From JAKSSM01 sp045629065 (GTDB lineage: Bacteria; Bacillota; Clostridia; Peptostreptococcales; Anaerovoracaceae), in the NCBI GenBank assembly GCA_045629065.1, contig JAZQQK010000039.1:24782-88781 (forward strand): a stretch of DNA of 64,000 nucleotides. Reading direction: 5' to 3'. Within the stretch, counting starts at the first letter, position 1. Each line of letters starts with the position of its first letter. The translations under genes were made by a program, and so were the position numbers. Shown here one piece after another: positions 17,999 through 27,714 of the stretch. The notes under the pieces are model-generated. The model did not search any database, was not told the DNA's origin, and saw nothing but the letters and a program-made list of their open reading frames with translations.

Positions 17999-19120
17999 TT
18001 ATTTCGTTAAATCGCTCATATAGCTTACCTGGAATTTGCCATTGAGATTAACAAGTTCCTCGATGTATGATGCATCGGCTTTGCTGTCATTATTACGTGC
18101 CTCACCTAAGAGTGATGAAAGTGAGAATGTCGCATTGAAAGTTTTGAATTCAACTACTGGAGTGCTGCTAGAAGTTCTTGCTTTTCTCTTGATAGCACCT
18201 AAGCAATCTTCATATGTTCCAATCTCATCGATTAAACCATTATCTAAGGCTTGCTTTGCAGTATATACTCTACCATCGGCAAGTTTCTTAACTACTTCTA
18301 TATCCATTCCTCTTTCAGTAGCTACAATACCAGTAAACTGCTCATACGCTTCATCTACTAACGATTGATATACTGCTCTCTGCTCGTCGGTAAGTGGAAC
18401 ATAATTGCTTCCCATTGCTTTGTTCTTTCCAGCTGTAATAGTTGTAACCTTCACGCCTAATTCGTCGAGAAGTTCGCTCACATCGAACATTTGGCCCATA
18501 GTAACTCCTATAGAGCCAGTCCAACAGTTACGATTAGCATAGATTCTATCTGCAACACAACCGATGTAGTAACCGCCTGATGCAGTCATCGCTTGCATAG
18601 ATGTATAAATAGGTCTGCCTGTTTGCTTCTTATAATCTTTAAGTTTGAGGTAAACTTCGTCGGAAGCGAAAACAGTTCCACCTGGAGTATCAGTCCAAAG
18701 TACAAGTCCAAGATTATGCTCATCATTAATCAGCGAATCAATTGTATTCAAGACAAACTTATGATTGTATGTGGCACTGTTATCTTCTGTAATAGAGCCA
18801 TCGATAAAGATTGTTGCAATATAGTCTTCATCTTCAGGAACTCTGCCATATGTGGTAAGCCCACCATTTAACAGGTATTCTATTCCTGAAACATTCTGGC
18901 TTACATTGCTGCCCAAATTCTTAAGCGACATGCTGCAGCTGAATGACATTAGTGCAAGTCCTACCGCAATTGCGAGAATAATGACTACTGCTTTTACCCA
19001 TCCTGCAGTTTTTGAGGCATTCGGATCAGCGCTGTACGAAACTTGCTTTGCGCTGCTTCCTTTTTTTGTTTCTGCATTCACATTGTTATTGTTGTCTTTA
19101 TATCCATAAGAATAACTCAT
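17999..19120 (-). CDS. sppA: Signal peptide peptidase SppA (S49 serine protease)
   Basis: 373 residues. A polar, Asn-rich N-terminal cytoplasmic segment is followed by one membrane helix (about 41-62) and the S49 protease domain. The catalytic Ser181 lies in AMTASGGYY and the Lys base is Lys232 or Lys234 in TAGKNKAMGS, about 52 residues away as in Bacillus SppA. It degrades cleaved signal peptides at the membrane, and B. subtilis SppA also contributes to lantibiotic resistance. It is transcribed divergently from the ytrA-like regulator. Confidence 0.93.
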   Translation of the reverse strand: MSYSYGYKDNNNNVNAETKKGSSAKQVSYSADPNASKTAGWVKAVVIILAIAVGLALMSFSCSMSLKNLGSNVSQNVSGIEYLLNGGLTTYGRVPEDEDYIATIFIDGSITEDNSATYNHKFVLNTIDSLINDEHNLGLVLWTDTPGGTVFASDEVYLKLKDYKKQTGRPIYTSMQAMTASGGYYIGCVADRIYANRNCWTGSIGVTMGQMFDVSELLDELGVKVTTITAGKNKAMGSNYVPLTDEQRAVYQSLVDEAYEQFTGIVATERGMDIEVVKKLADGRVYTAKQALDNGLIDEIGTYEDCLGAIKRKARTSSSTPVVEFKTFNATFSLSSLLGEARNNDSKADASYIEELVNLNGKFQVSYMSDLTK

Positions 19121-19145
19121 ATCGTCGCTTCCTTTCTTTCAAAAT

Positions 19146-19174
19146 ATTATAGCATACTTCACTCCCCCATGCAA
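19146..19174 (-). promoter_or_regulatory. Promoter of sppA
   Basis: On the minus strand TTGCAT (19169-19174) and TATAAT (19146-19151) are spaced by 17 bases, 26 bases upstream of the sppA start. Confidence 0.65.
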
Positions 19175-19196
19175 AACAGGTTTTTTAAAAAAGGTG

Positions 19197-19226
19197 TTGA
19201 CAGTGTACTATGATGCGTAGTACACT
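19197..19226 (+). promoter_or_regulatory. Promoter with YtrA-type operator
   Basis: A perfect TTGACA (19197-19202) and TACACT (19221-19226) with an 18-base spacer form the promoter of the regulator-transporter operon. Overlapping it is a nine-base inverted repeat (AGTGTACTA at 19202-19210 and TAGTACACT at 19218-19226), which equals AGTGTA-N13-TACACT, the operator described for B. subtilis YtrA. Bound repressor would cover both promoter boxes, so autorepression is inferred. Confidence 0.8.
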
Positions 19227-19285
19227 ATACTTGCAAAAGGGATTTTGAAATAGACGTGTTAACACAAAATGCAGAAAGGGATAAA

Positions 19286-19699
19286 ATGTTTGAATTAGAT
19301 TTGAAATCTAGAAAATCTATCTATCAGCAAGTTATCGATAACTTAAAAGAAGCTATCATGACTGGTCAGCTCTGCCCTGGTGACAAGCTGCCTTCGGTTA
19401 GAGAGCTTTCTAAAGTTATGACTGTCAACCCTAATACTATCCAAAAAGCCTATAGAGAATTGGAACGTCAAGGCTACATTTACACCACTTCGGGTGTGGG
19501 GACATTCGTTAGTGATACAGGGGAGATAAATGTAGATCCTAAGGCTTTGGAACAAGCCAAAGCACATATTGAAGATGCGTTTAAGCAATTACTCTTTATG
19601 GGTCTATCCTTTGGAGATGCTAGAAAGATTGCTTTGGAAGTAATCGACAATAAGGAAAATTTGGCTGACCCTTTTAGAAAGGAAGATAACAATGATTAG
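19286..19699 (+). CDS. ytrA: GntR family repressor, YtrA subfamily
   Basis: 137 residues from the ATG at 19286, which has AGAAAGGG upstream. The winged helix (about 10-75; IYQQVIDNLKEAI, PSVRELSKVMTVNPNTIQKAYREL) is followed by a short C-terminal dimerisation region, without the large effector domain of other GntR proteins; this defines the YtrA subfamily. Its operator overlaps its own promoter. Bacillus YtrA responds to cell-wall-active antibiotics, which may apply here. The ABC genes follow with an eight-base overlap. The symbol is by subfamily, not proven orthology. Confidence 0.9.
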   Translation: MFELDLKSRKSIYQQVIDNLKEAIMTGQLCPGDKLPSVRELSKVMTVNPNTIQKAYRELERQGYIYTTSGVGTFVSDTGEINVDPKALEQAKAHIEDAFKQLLFMGLSFGDARKIALEVIDNKENLADPFRKEDNND

Positions 19700-20396
19700 A
19701 TTGGAACATGTAACAAAATGCTTTGACAATTACAAAGCACTTAATGATTTGACTATGACCGTTCCAAAAGGTTCAATCTATGGCCTTATGGGACTTAATG
19801 GTGCAGGTAAAACTACAATTATCAAGCACCTTGCTGGTTTTCTTGTTCAGGATGAAGGCATCATCTCAGTTGAGAATGAACCCGTTTTGGATAATGAAAA
19901 ATTGAAGCAGAGAATGCAGTTCATTCCAGATGAACTATTCTTTTTTAAGAACTACTCATTGATTGAAATGGGCGCATATTACAAGCGCTTATATCATAAT
20001 TTCAATGATGTAAGATTCAACGATATGGTAACTGATTTTGGCCTTAATCCAAAGGCTAATATAGGCAAGTTTTCAAAAGGTATGAAGAAGCAAGCGGCCT
20101 TTGCCCTTGCGATGGCAACAATGCCTGACTACCTTATTCTTGACGAGCCAGTTGACGGCTTAGACCCTATCGTAAGACACAAACTTTGGAAATATATTAT
20201 GGCTGATGTTGCAGATAGAGAGATGACCGTTTTAGTATCATCTCACAACGCAAAAGAAATGGAAGATGTCTGCAATTATATCGGTTTAATTAAGGATGGA
20301 TCCATGATTTTTGAAGGTGATCTTCTAGAAATTGGTGATACTACTTTGGAGCAACTTTTCATTGAAAAGATTGGAGGTGAAGCAAATGAAAAATAG
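19692..20396 (+). CDS. ABC transporter ATP-binding protein (YtrB-like)
   Basis: 234 residues. Walker A is GLNGAGKTT (about 34-42), the signature is the divergent FSKGMKKQ common in bacitracin/YtrB-type exporters, and Walker B is YLILDEPVDGLDP. It powers the membrane protein encoded next, whose start lies inside this gene by 11 bases. The operon is regulator, ATPase, permease. Confidence 0.93.
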   Translation: MIRLEHVTKCFDNYKALNDLTMTVPKGSIYGLMGLNGAGKTTIIKHLAGFLVQDEGIISVENEPVLDNEKLKQRMQFIPDELFFFKNYSLIEMGAYYKRLYHNFNDVRFNDMVTDFGLNPKANIGKFSKGMKKQAAFALAMATMPDYLILDEPVDGLDPIVRHKLWKYIMADVADREMTVLVSSHNAKEMEDVCNYIGLIKDGSMIFEGDLLEIGDTTLEQLFIEKIGGEANEK

Positions 20397-22026
20397 AAAA
20401 TTTTTCGGTCTATCCCCTGCTCTAATGCTCGAGGATTTAAAGATTTACTGGTTTGGCCCAGCGCTTACACTTCTGCTTTACCTAATGCAAAACGCAGTAC
20501 CTCTCTTAAAACCATTTGAAAACCGTGCAAGCATTACGCAGAATTTAAATAGCATAGGTTTTGTTTCCTGTGGATTTATGGTTGCAATACCTTTCTTTGC
20601 TTCACTGATTTTATTGGAATACTATCACAGGGCTAATAAGTCTTTAGTACTTCATGGACAGCCATATTCAAAGAGCAAACTCTTCAACACACAAGTTTTA
20701 ACAGGCTGGCTGATGTTCATCATTCCAGTTGTAATAGTTGCAATAATCTACCTCATATCTATGAAAGGAGTAGTGGCAAAGGAAGTGGCAGAAGTTACTG
20801 CTCGCAATGCTGCCCATTCTTCAAACATGTATGTGGTTATGCTAGCTAAAACTTACACTGTTCAGTCAGTATTAAGATGGCTCCTCATGAATGTTTCTTT
20901 CATGACATTCTTCTACGGAATCTTTACACTTATGGGAGCAATTACAGGAAATATCGTATTACACGTTATTATGTCTATTGTAGGTTTCTTCATAGTTCCT
21001 GCATTAGGTTTTACCATCAATGTTTACCAAGAAGCTTTTGTAAGCAATTATGGTGGCCCTGGTCAATTCATACAGTGGATTTTATATGATACTAACCCAG
21101 CAATTAGACATTTTGGATCCTCTCTTGAATATGTATCAATTTTAAGTATGATTGTCTTCCTTGTTGTAGGTATAGCCCTGGTATTCTTGGCAAAGTTCTG
21201 CGTGGTTTGGGCAAAGCTTGAAAAAACAGGTTCTGGCATATTGTTCCAGCCTCTTGAAGAAGTAATCACGGGGCTTGCTTGTTTCTTTGGTATGACGGGC
21301 ACTGGATTCATCTTCTTACTTATTTTTAAATCAGACAGTTTAACATTTTTCTTCATTGGATTATTAGTTGGACTTCTCATCACCTTCTTTATCGTTAAGC
21401 TTATCATTCACAGAACGGCAAAGATATTCAATAGGCACAATTTGAAGGTTCTAACAATTATTATCATCGCAATGATAGTCTTTATTCTTTCAGTTCTATT
21501 TGATTTTTCAGGTTACTCAAAACAAGTTCCTGATGCAAAAGACATGGAATCAGTACGTATTGAAGGATTAATAGGCTCTTGCCAAATGTATGTTGGCTTT
21601 GAGGCCTTCGATGAATGTTTAGAGAACCTTAATGTAGCAGATAAATATGACTGCTATGTGCATGACACTAACTTTATTAACAAAGTAGTCAACCTTCAAG
21701 GATATATCATTTCTAATAAGCTTTATCAAAAGACCACGGATAACTGGAAGTTTAATGAACCTAATAAAGATGGCTATTATTACAATTGGTATGAGCCGGA
21801 TTCCTATCTGGATCAACCTCAAATGGTTATCGATACACTCAGTATTGAATATGTTATGAAGAATGGTTCAACATTCTCTAGATCTATTACTTTCAAGAGA
21901 ACATCAAATGTTGAAAAGTATATAAGCGATATTTTAGACTATCTGAACTATGACCTTTCAAAGGCGCAAAGATTTTCATACGAGATTATTGAAATTACCG
22001 AGCCAGACATTGCACAACTCAGTTAA
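20386..22026 (+). CDS. ABC transporter permease subunit
   Basis: 546 residues from the ATG at 20386, which has GGAGGTGAAG upstream inside the ATPase gene; longer readings lack a ribosome site. About ten hydrophobic segments lie in residues 20-370, followed by an extracytoplasmic C-terminal domain of about 170 residues after a final membrane segment near 360-380. It belongs broadly to the ABC-2-like permeases found with YtrA regulators. The substrate is unknown; a cell-envelope stress or lantibiotic response role is inferred from the regulator. Confidence 0.85.
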   Translation: MKNRKFFGLSPALMLEDLKIYWFGPALTLLLYLMQNAVPLLKPFENRASITQNLNSIGFVSCGFMVAIPFFASLILLEYYHRANKSLVLHGQPYSKSKLFNTQVLTGWLMFIIPVVIVAIIYLISMKGVVAKEVAEVTARNAAHSSNMYVVMLAKTYTVQSVLRWLLMNVSFMTFFYGIFTLMGAITGNIVLHVIMSIVGFFIVPALGFTINVYQEAFVSNYGGPGQFIQWILYDTNPAIRHFGSSLEYVSILSMIVFLVVGIALVFLAKFCVVWAKLEKTGSGILFQPLEEVITGLACFFGMTGTGFIFLLIFKSDSLTFFFIGLLVGLLITFFIVKLIIHRTAKIFNRHNLKVLTIIIIAMIVFILSVLFDFSGYSKQVPDAKDMESVRIEGLIGSCQMYVGFEAFDECLENLNVADKYDCYVHDTNFINKVVNLQGYIISNKLYQKTTDNWKFNEPNKDGYYYNWYEPDSYLDQPQMVIDTLSIEYVMKNGSTFSRSITFKRTSNVEKYISDILDYLNYDLSKAQRFSYEIIEITEPDIAQLS

Positions 22027-22030
22027 ACTA

Positions 22031-22056
22031 AAAAGCCCTGGAAATCCAGGGCTTTT
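22031..22056. terminator. Bidirectional terminator
   Basis: AAAAGCCCTGG, a four-base loop and CCAGGGCTTTT followed by T residues on both strands. It serves the plus-strand ABC operon and the minus-strand flippase operon that converge here. Confidence 0.9.
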
Positions 22057-22072
22057 TTATTGTCTAAAAAAT

Positions 22073-23614
22073 CTATTTCTTTTTCTTTCTAACTAATCTC
22101 ATTACCGTCTTCTTAAGTTCTTTGTAGTTTTCAGTTTTATGATAACCAATCCACATGATTCCGTTTGGAACCACTATGCACATGAGAACCAAACAAATGA
22201 ATTTGACATAGACATTAGAAAAGTTTATCGCATTTGCAATGAAATAAGTAATTGCTGAACAGCCTGCTGTTACAACTGCATACTCTGCATATTTGAGAAA
22301 ATATTCCTTAACTGAGCGATTGAATACTTTCCTGTATATTAGCCATGGATCATACCAAAGCTGAGTTACTGCCCTTGCAATACATGTAGCGATTAGTACA
22401 CCGAACATCCCCCAAACTTTAGCGAGAATAATTGAAAGACCTATATTTACAATAGCCATTACGAGTGGTCTCCATCTGCCTTGAATAAATAGACCATTTG
22501 CCTTTCTGAAGCTAGAGAATACGCTCGCCATATTCGCCATAAAGAACTCAGTAACAAGCGCTATTATGATGCTCATAGGAAGTAAGAATTTATCTTCTTT
22601 AAGCCAAATATCTCCTACGAATGGTAAATATAAAACGACGAATGATGTAGAACAGAAACAAGTAATCCAAAATACTGAGAAATTGTACTTCTTAAATATT
22701 CTGTACTGCGCATCGCCAGAGTCAGTGACCGCTAAATTTCCCACGCTAGGTGTAACGGAGTTGAAGAACTGATTCATCATAGTCGTTACAGCCTTCTTGA
22801 GCATTTTGTAGTATGAAAGAATGCCTACGATTGATGTGCCAATCATCGCTGAAATGATGATATCATCTGTGCCGTGAAGCACTGCAGATGAAGCAGTATA
22901 CAAGGCAAGTGCGCCTACATCTTTTAAGAGAACCTTCCTTTCTTCTTTTGAAAGGTTTTCGTGTGGGTAATTCTTGAGTTCCTTAAAGTCGCGTCCTGCA
23001 ACTATTGAAGTAACGATATTCTTTAAAAGTGTAAATGAAATACCAATAATCAAATATGCAAGGAATGCCTTAAAGATAATCAGTACGATGCACTGCACTA
23101 TTCCCTTCACTGCGTTAGAAATGATTTCAATCAGGGAAACCTTATAACCATTTTGGTTGGCCGTAAGAAGAACCGATCTATATATCAAAAGATAGGATGA
23201 TGCCGTGTTGAACAAGTAAAGCACATATATTAAAGTAATGCTTTCTTTGATGTCTGGAACACCTGTTACTAATACATCCAAGAATGGAATTAGTGCAAGG
23301 CCTACAAAGAAAATAAATGCCGCTACGAGCCTATAGGCTTTCTTATAGAAGTCCATATACTTCGCAATTTCTTTATAGTTTTTCTCAGCCATCGGCTTAT
23401 AGAGTGCGAAAGCAATCGCAGCACCGATACCAAGTTCAGCGAGTGAAAGCGTTGTTAAGATTGAAGAGAACAAGCCCTGAACACCGGCATACTGCTCGCC
23501 TAAAATTTTAATGAATATTGTTTTAACGATAAAGTCAAACAAAATCAAGGCTAGCTTTGCAGCTACACCTGTACTCGTATTTCTTATTACCTTTTTAGTA
23601 CGTGATTCTGTCAT
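22073..23614 (-). CDS. Wzx-like polysaccharide flippase (MOP superfamily)
   Basis: 513 residues with about 12-14 predicted membrane helices. It starts with a short basic segment and a long amphipathic helix typical of lipopolysaccharide/polysaccharide biosynthesis flippases. It probably moves a lipid-linked sugar unit across the membrane. It is the last gene of pgi-pgcA-galE-flippase, which ties it to UDP-sugar supply for surface polysaccharide; no glycosyltransferases are present nearby. Confidence 0.85.
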   Translation of the reverse strand: MTESRTKKVIRNTSTGVAAKLALILFDFIVKTIFIKILGEQYAGVQGLFSSILTTLSLAELGIGAAIAFALYKPMAEKNYKEIAKYMDFYKKAYRLVAAFIFFVGLALIPFLDVLVTGVPDIKESITLIYVLYLFNTASSYLLIYRSVLLTANQNGYKVSLIEIISNAVKGIVQCIVLIIFKAFLAYLIIGISFTLLKNIVTSIVAGRDFKELKNYPHENLSKEERKVLLKDVGALALYTASSAVLHGTDDIIISAMIGTSIVGILSYYKMLKKAVTTMMNQFFNSVTPSVGNLAVTDSGDAQYRIFKKYNFSVFWITCFCSTSFVVLYLPFVGDIWLKEDKFLLPMSIIIALVTEFFMANMASVFSSFRKANGLFIQGRWRPLVMAIVNIGLSIILAKVWGMFGVLIATCIARAVTQLWYDPWLIYRKVFNRSVKEYFLKYAEYAVVTAGCSAITYFIANAINFSNVYVKFICLVLMCIVVPNGIMWIGYHKTENYKELKKTVMRLVRKKKK

Positions 23615-23627
23615 CTTATCCTACTCG

Positions 23628-24638
23628 TTATTTTGCTACTCTGTTCTTTTCCCAATTCCATGCATCTCTGCAAGCATCTTCAAATGTGAGTTTCGCTTCC
23701 CAACCGAGAACTGATTTTGCTTTTTTGCAGTCTGCATAAGTGCTAGCGAGATCGCCTGCTCTTCTAGGTGCGATTTCATAAGGGATCTTCACACCATTAG
23801 CCCTCTCGAAAGCCTTAATTGCTTCTAAAACGCTAGTGCCAGCACCCGTTCCCAAGTTAATAGCTTCGCATCCCTTGCTCTTAAATGCATATTTTAATGC
23901 CGCTACATGGGCCTTGGCTAAGTCTACAACGTGGATATAGTCTCTGACGCCTGTTCCATCAGGTGTGTCATAATCGTCGCCGAAAACGTTTAAATGGGCC
24001 CTTATACCGCTTGCTACTTGCTGGATATAAGGCATAAGATTGTTTGGAATACCTTGTGGTTCTTCGCCGAGCAAGCCAGACTGATGTGCACCAATAGGAT
24101 TAAAATATCTTAAAAGTACAACTGACAAATCATTATCTGCTTTGGCAGCGTCCTTTAAAATGATTTCATTAAAATACTTAGTCCATCCATAAGGATTGGA
24201 ACAATTGCCTGGAACCATATCTTCTGTGTATGGAACAGGATTCTTTTCACCATAAACAGTGGCTGATGAACTAAAAATAAAACTATTTACTTTATGATTC
24301 TTCATAACTTCAAGCAAGGCAATAGTGGTACCAAGATTGTTCTCATAATACATCATAGGTTTTGCTACAGATTCGCCTACTGCTTTTAGGCCAGCAAAGT
24401 GAACGCAGGCATCAATTTTGCACTCAGTAAAAATCTTGTCGAGTGCTTCCTTATCGCGTACATCATCGATGTAAACTTTAACCTTTTTTCCAGCTACTTT
24501 TTCGATTCGCTCCGCAACTTCTTTTTTGCTGTTTGATAAGTTGTCAACTATTACTACATCATAACCAGCAGCTAGCATCTCTACTGCAGTGTGAGAACCG
24601 ATAAATCCTAATCCACCTGTCAAAAGTACTGTGCTCAT
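23628..24638 (-). CDS. galE: UDP-glucose 4-epimerase
   Basis: 336 residues. The NAD-binding motif is TGGLGFIGSH at the N-terminus, the catalytic Ser is in FSSSATVYG, and the Tyr-Lys pair is in NPYGWTK. It interconverts UDP-glucose and UDP-galactose. It follows the phosphoglucomutase gene, so glucose 6-phosphate can pass to glucose 1-phosphate and, through a uridylyltransferase encoded elsewhere, to UDP-galactose. Confidence 0.94.
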   Translation of the reverse strand: MSTVLLTGGLGFIGSHTAVEMLAAGYDVVIVDNLSNSKKEVAERIEKVAGKKVKVYIDDVRDKEALDKIFTECKIDACVHFAGLKAVGESVAKPMMYYENNLGTTIALLEVMKNHKVNSFIFSSSATVYGEKNPVPYTEDMVPGNCSNPYGWTKYFNEIILKDAAKADNDLSVVLLRYFNPIGAHQSGLLGEEPQGIPNNLMPYIQQVASGIRAHLNVFGDDYDTPDGTGVRDYIHVVDLAKAHVAALKYAFKSKGCEAINLGTGAGTSVLEAIKAFERANGVKIPYEIAPRRAGDLASTYADCKKAKSVLGWEAKLTFEDACRDAWNWEKNRVAK

Positions 24639-24651
24639 GTTCTTCTCCTCA

Positions 24652-26310
24652 CTATTTGAACCAAGCGTTCAAATCTTCTGTGATTTCTTCTTCAACTTTA
24701 ACTGCAGTTTCTTTATCAGCAGCATTAATTGAAAGATATGCTTTGATCTTTGGCTCAGTTCCGCTAGGTCTTACGACAACGGAGGAGCCATCCTCAAGTC
24801 TAAACTTGATAACATCTGATTTTGGTAGGCCATAAAGTCCTGGTAAAAAATCTTCAACTTTTACAATTTTCTTACCACCAAAATCGTCAACATCGCCTCT
24901 AAAGTTCTTCATGATCTTCTGCATCTTTTCAAAGCCAATAGAGCCCTCGAATTGGTAGCTATGAAGAGTGTTTAGTGCATAACCGTGTAATTTATAGAGA
25001 TCAGCTAATTTATCTTTTAAGCTGATATTTTTTGTCTTACAAAATGCGAACATTTCGCAGATGAGATACGACGCATCCACTGCATCTTTATCTCTAACAT
25101 AACTTCCGCTTAAGTATCCGTAAGATTCCTCGAATCCAAAGATATATCTTGAATCTTCTCCCTTTTCTTCCAAGAAACCAATCTGTTCACCAATGAATTT
25201 GAATCCAGTGAGAATATTAATCGTTTCTACACCATAGCTCTTTGCAATTTTGTCTGCTAAATCAGTAGTCACGATTGTCTTGATTAAGAGAGGATTTTCT
25301 GGCATCTTATTATGCTTTTTTCTCTGACTAGCTACATAATCTAAAAGAAGAAGTCCAACTTCATTTCCCGTGAATAATGTATAGTCATTGCCATCCTTTA
25401 CAGCGATACCCACTCTATCACAATCTGGGTCAGTCGCAAGCACTAAATCCGCTCCGCTTCTTTTAGCGTATTCAATGCCTAGTTCCATCGCTTCACGAAT
25501 CTCTGGATTAGGGAAAGGACAAGTTGGAAAGTTGCCATTTGGCTGTTCCTGTTCCTTCACTAAAGTGATATTAGTAAAGCCATTCTCTTTTAAAATTCGA
25601 GTGACAGGTTTTAATCCAGTACCATTTAAAGGTGAATATATAATTGCAACATCCTTATTGATTTCATCGCCAAAAAGAACTGATTGATTTTTTACTTCAG
25701 CAATGAAAGAATCATAGCAATCATCATTGATATATTCAATCATACCAGTCTTTACGCCTTCGCTAAAATCACCCATTTTGATGTCCTTGAAAATATCAAG
25801 TTTTTCTATTTCTTTTAGGATTTCAGCGGCTGCTTCAGTCGTGATTTGGCAGCCGTCTTTGTTATAGACTTTGTATCCGTTATATTTTGCTGGGTTATGG
25901 CTAGCTGTAACCATGATTCCTGCAAAGCACTTATGATATCTAACCGCATATGAAAGGCATGGCGTAGGCATTAATTCCTTGTAGATGTAAACCTTCAAGC
26001 CGTTAGCAGCAAACACACCGCTTGCTACTTCACTAAAAAAGTCTGACTTGATACGGCTATCATATGATACCGCAATCGCTTTACCACCGTTCTTTACGAC
26101 ATAGTTTGCCAGGCCTTGTGATGCCTTTGCAACAGTGTAGAGATTCATTCTATTAGTTCCCACACCGATAACGCCTCTTAAGCCACCTGTACCAAATTCC
26201 AGGTCGCGATAAAACGCATCCTCTATTTCTTCTTCTGTCATATTGGCTAATTCAGTTTTAAATTCAGTAGCATTTGAAAGCCACAATTCATACTCTTTTT
26301 TATAGTCCAT
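24652..26310 (-). CDS. pgcA: Phospho-sugar mutase (phosphoglucomutase type)
   Basis: 552 residues with the alpha-D-phosphohexomutase domains. The phosphoserine loop is TASHNP (about 135), the metal loop is DPDCDR, the sugar loop is GFEESYGYLSG and the phosphate loop is RPSGTEPKIK. It probably interconverts glucose 6- and 1-phosphate as B. subtilis PgcA does. The gap to pgi is two bases. Confidence 0.92.
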   Translation of the reverse strand: MDYKKEYELWLSNATEFKTELANMTEEEIEDAFYRDLEFGTGGLRGVIGVGTNRMNLYTVAKASQGLANYVVKNGGKAIAVSYDSRIKSDFFSEVASGVFAANGLKVYIYKELMPTPCLSYAVRYHKCFAGIMVTASHNPAKYNGYKVYNKDGCQITTEAAAEILKEIEKLDIFKDIKMGDFSEGVKTGMIEYINDDCYDSFIAEVKNQSVLFGDEINKDVAIIYSPLNGTGLKPVTRILKENGFTNITLVKEQEQPNGNFPTCPFPNPEIREAMELGIEYAKRSGADLVLATDPDCDRVGIAVKDGNDYTLFTGNEVGLLLLDYVASQRKKHNKMPENPLLIKTIVTTDLADKIAKSYGVETINILTGFKFIGEQIGFLEEKGEDSRYIFGFEESYGYLSGSYVRDKDAVDASYLICEMFAFCKTKNISLKDKLADLYKLHGYALNTLHSYQFEGSIGFEKMQKIMKNFRGDVDDFGGKKIVKVEDFLPGLYGLPKSDVIKFRLEDGSSVVVRPSGTEPKIKAYLSINAADKETAVKVEEEITEDLNAWFK

Positions 26311-26312
26311 TT

Positions 26313-27572
26313 TTACTTTCCTGATTGTAATTTCTCTACAAGCTTTCTCGTTTCTGACTTATATGCTTCTACTCCTGGCTGATCGAATGGATTAAGTCCA
26401 AGTAAGTATGCAGAAAGTGCAGCACTCATCTCAAAGAAATAAATCATTTGTCCAACATTATATTCATCCAAAATTGGAATATCTAATGTGATTACAGGGA
26501 TTCCCGCACCTTCGTGTGCAAGTTCTACACCCTTTTCTGAGCACTCATTAATTTCTTCCAGTGTTCTGCCAGCGAAAGGATATCCTGCGAATTCAGGAAC
26601 TACGAAATCATACTTGAAGTAGTTGACGATGATCATAGTTTCATAAAAAATCTGGTGTCCTTGCTGAAGGAATTGACCTATTGAATGAAGGTCACGGCTA
26701 AATGACAAACATGCAGGGTAAGCACCTTTACCTCCCTTACCTTCGGACTCACCAAAGAGTTGCTTTAGCCATTCGCCAAAATATCTTAAGTCATTTTCGA
26801 AATACTCGAAAATTTCAATGTTCTTTCCGGAAGTTTGAAGAGCTACACGAGTAGCTGCGTACTCTTCCATCTTCTTTACATCGTTTGCTGACTGTGAAAT
26901 GTCAGCTGCACCCTTTAAAAGCATGCGAATGTTATATCCACTAACTGCTATTGGTAAAAGACCTACTGGAGTAAGAACTGAGTATCTACCGCCAATGTCA
27001 TCTGGAACTTCAAAAGTCTTAAAACCATTCTTATCGGCATCTTCCTTGAAGAATCCCTTTTCCTTGTCAGTGATGATGTAAATTCTGTTCTTCGCACCTT
27101 CAAGTCCATACTTTTCAAAGAGTTTTTGTCTCAAGATTGAATATGTGAGAAGTGGTTCTGTTGTTCTTCCTGACTTAGAAATTGCGCAAATACAAGTAGA
27201 CTCTGTAGCAATTCTCTTACAAAGTCTTGCGAGATAAGAAGCGCTCATATTAAAGCCTGCAAATTCAACATCTGGCCAGCCCTCTTTTCTAGTTCCCAAA
27301 GCATCTGTTACTGCCTTAGCTCCGAGGAAAGATCCACCAATACCTATGACAATGAAAAGTGTACACTTCTCTCTTATCTCTTTTGCAGTCTTCTCGATTT
27401 TATCTATGAGTTCTTCATCGATGTTCCTAGGTAAATCTACCCAGCCTGTCATCTCAGCGCCTAAATAGTCGCGCTTTCCTGAAGTTAATTTTGTATGCCA
27501 AGCTTCAGCGGAATTAAGCAATTCCGTTTCTTTGGCAAGTTCAACTTTTGTTCCAGTTAAATTAACGTTCAT
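26313..27572 (-). CDS. pgi: Glucose-6-phosphate isomerase
   Basis: 419 residues. IGIGGSFLGAKAV and CAISKSGRTTEPL are phosphosugar-binding motifs of the PGI fold, and the C-terminal EAYK contains the active-site Lys. It interconverts glucose 6-phosphate and fructose 6-phosphate. The length is slightly below the Bacillota average of about 450. It is the first gene of its operon; upstream lies a TATAAT box with only a weak -35. Confidence 0.95.
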   Translation of the reverse strand: MNVNLTGTKVELAKETELLNSAEAWHTKLTSGKRDYLGAEMTGWVDLPRNIDEELIDKIEKTAKEIREKCTLFIVIGIGGSFLGAKAVTDALGTRKEGWPDVEFAGFNMSASYLARLCKRIATESTCICAISKSGRTTEPLLTYSILRQKLFEKYGLEGAKNRIYIITDKEKGFFKEDADKNGFKTFEVPDDIGGRYSVLTPVGLLPIAVSGYNIRMLLKGAADISQSANDVKKMEEYAATRVALQTSGKNIEIFEYFENDLRYFGEWLKQLFGESEGKGGKGAYPACLSFSRDLHSIGQFLQQGHQIFYETMIIVNYFKYDFVVPEFAGYPFAGRTLEEINECSEKGVELAHEGAGIPVITLDIPILDEYNVGQMIYFFEMSAALSAYLLGLNPFDQPGVEAYKSETRKLVEKLQSGK

Positions 27573-27675
27573 AGTTTTTCTCCGTTCTTAGCCCATTTGG
27601 AGATATTATAACATACTTTATTATGCTATAAAATAGTAAAAAGTGTAAAACTGGCTTGAAAAGTCCTTAATAACA

Positions 27676-27702
27676 CAAAAAAAGAGTAGCTTTCGCTACT
27701 CT
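27676..27702 (-). terminator. Terminator of carD
   Basis: AGAGTAGC, loop and GCTACTCT (27683-27690 and 27695-27702). On the minus strand the stem is followed by seven or more T residues, just after the carD stop codon. Confidence 0.85.
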
Positions 27703-27714
27703 TAAGTAAAAGAC

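Noticed and set aside
20332..20385. Longer start for the ABC permease
   Set aside because: The extension is antisense-like to no motif and is a frame shadow of the ATPase end. The ATG at 20386 has GGAGGTGAAG at the right distance.
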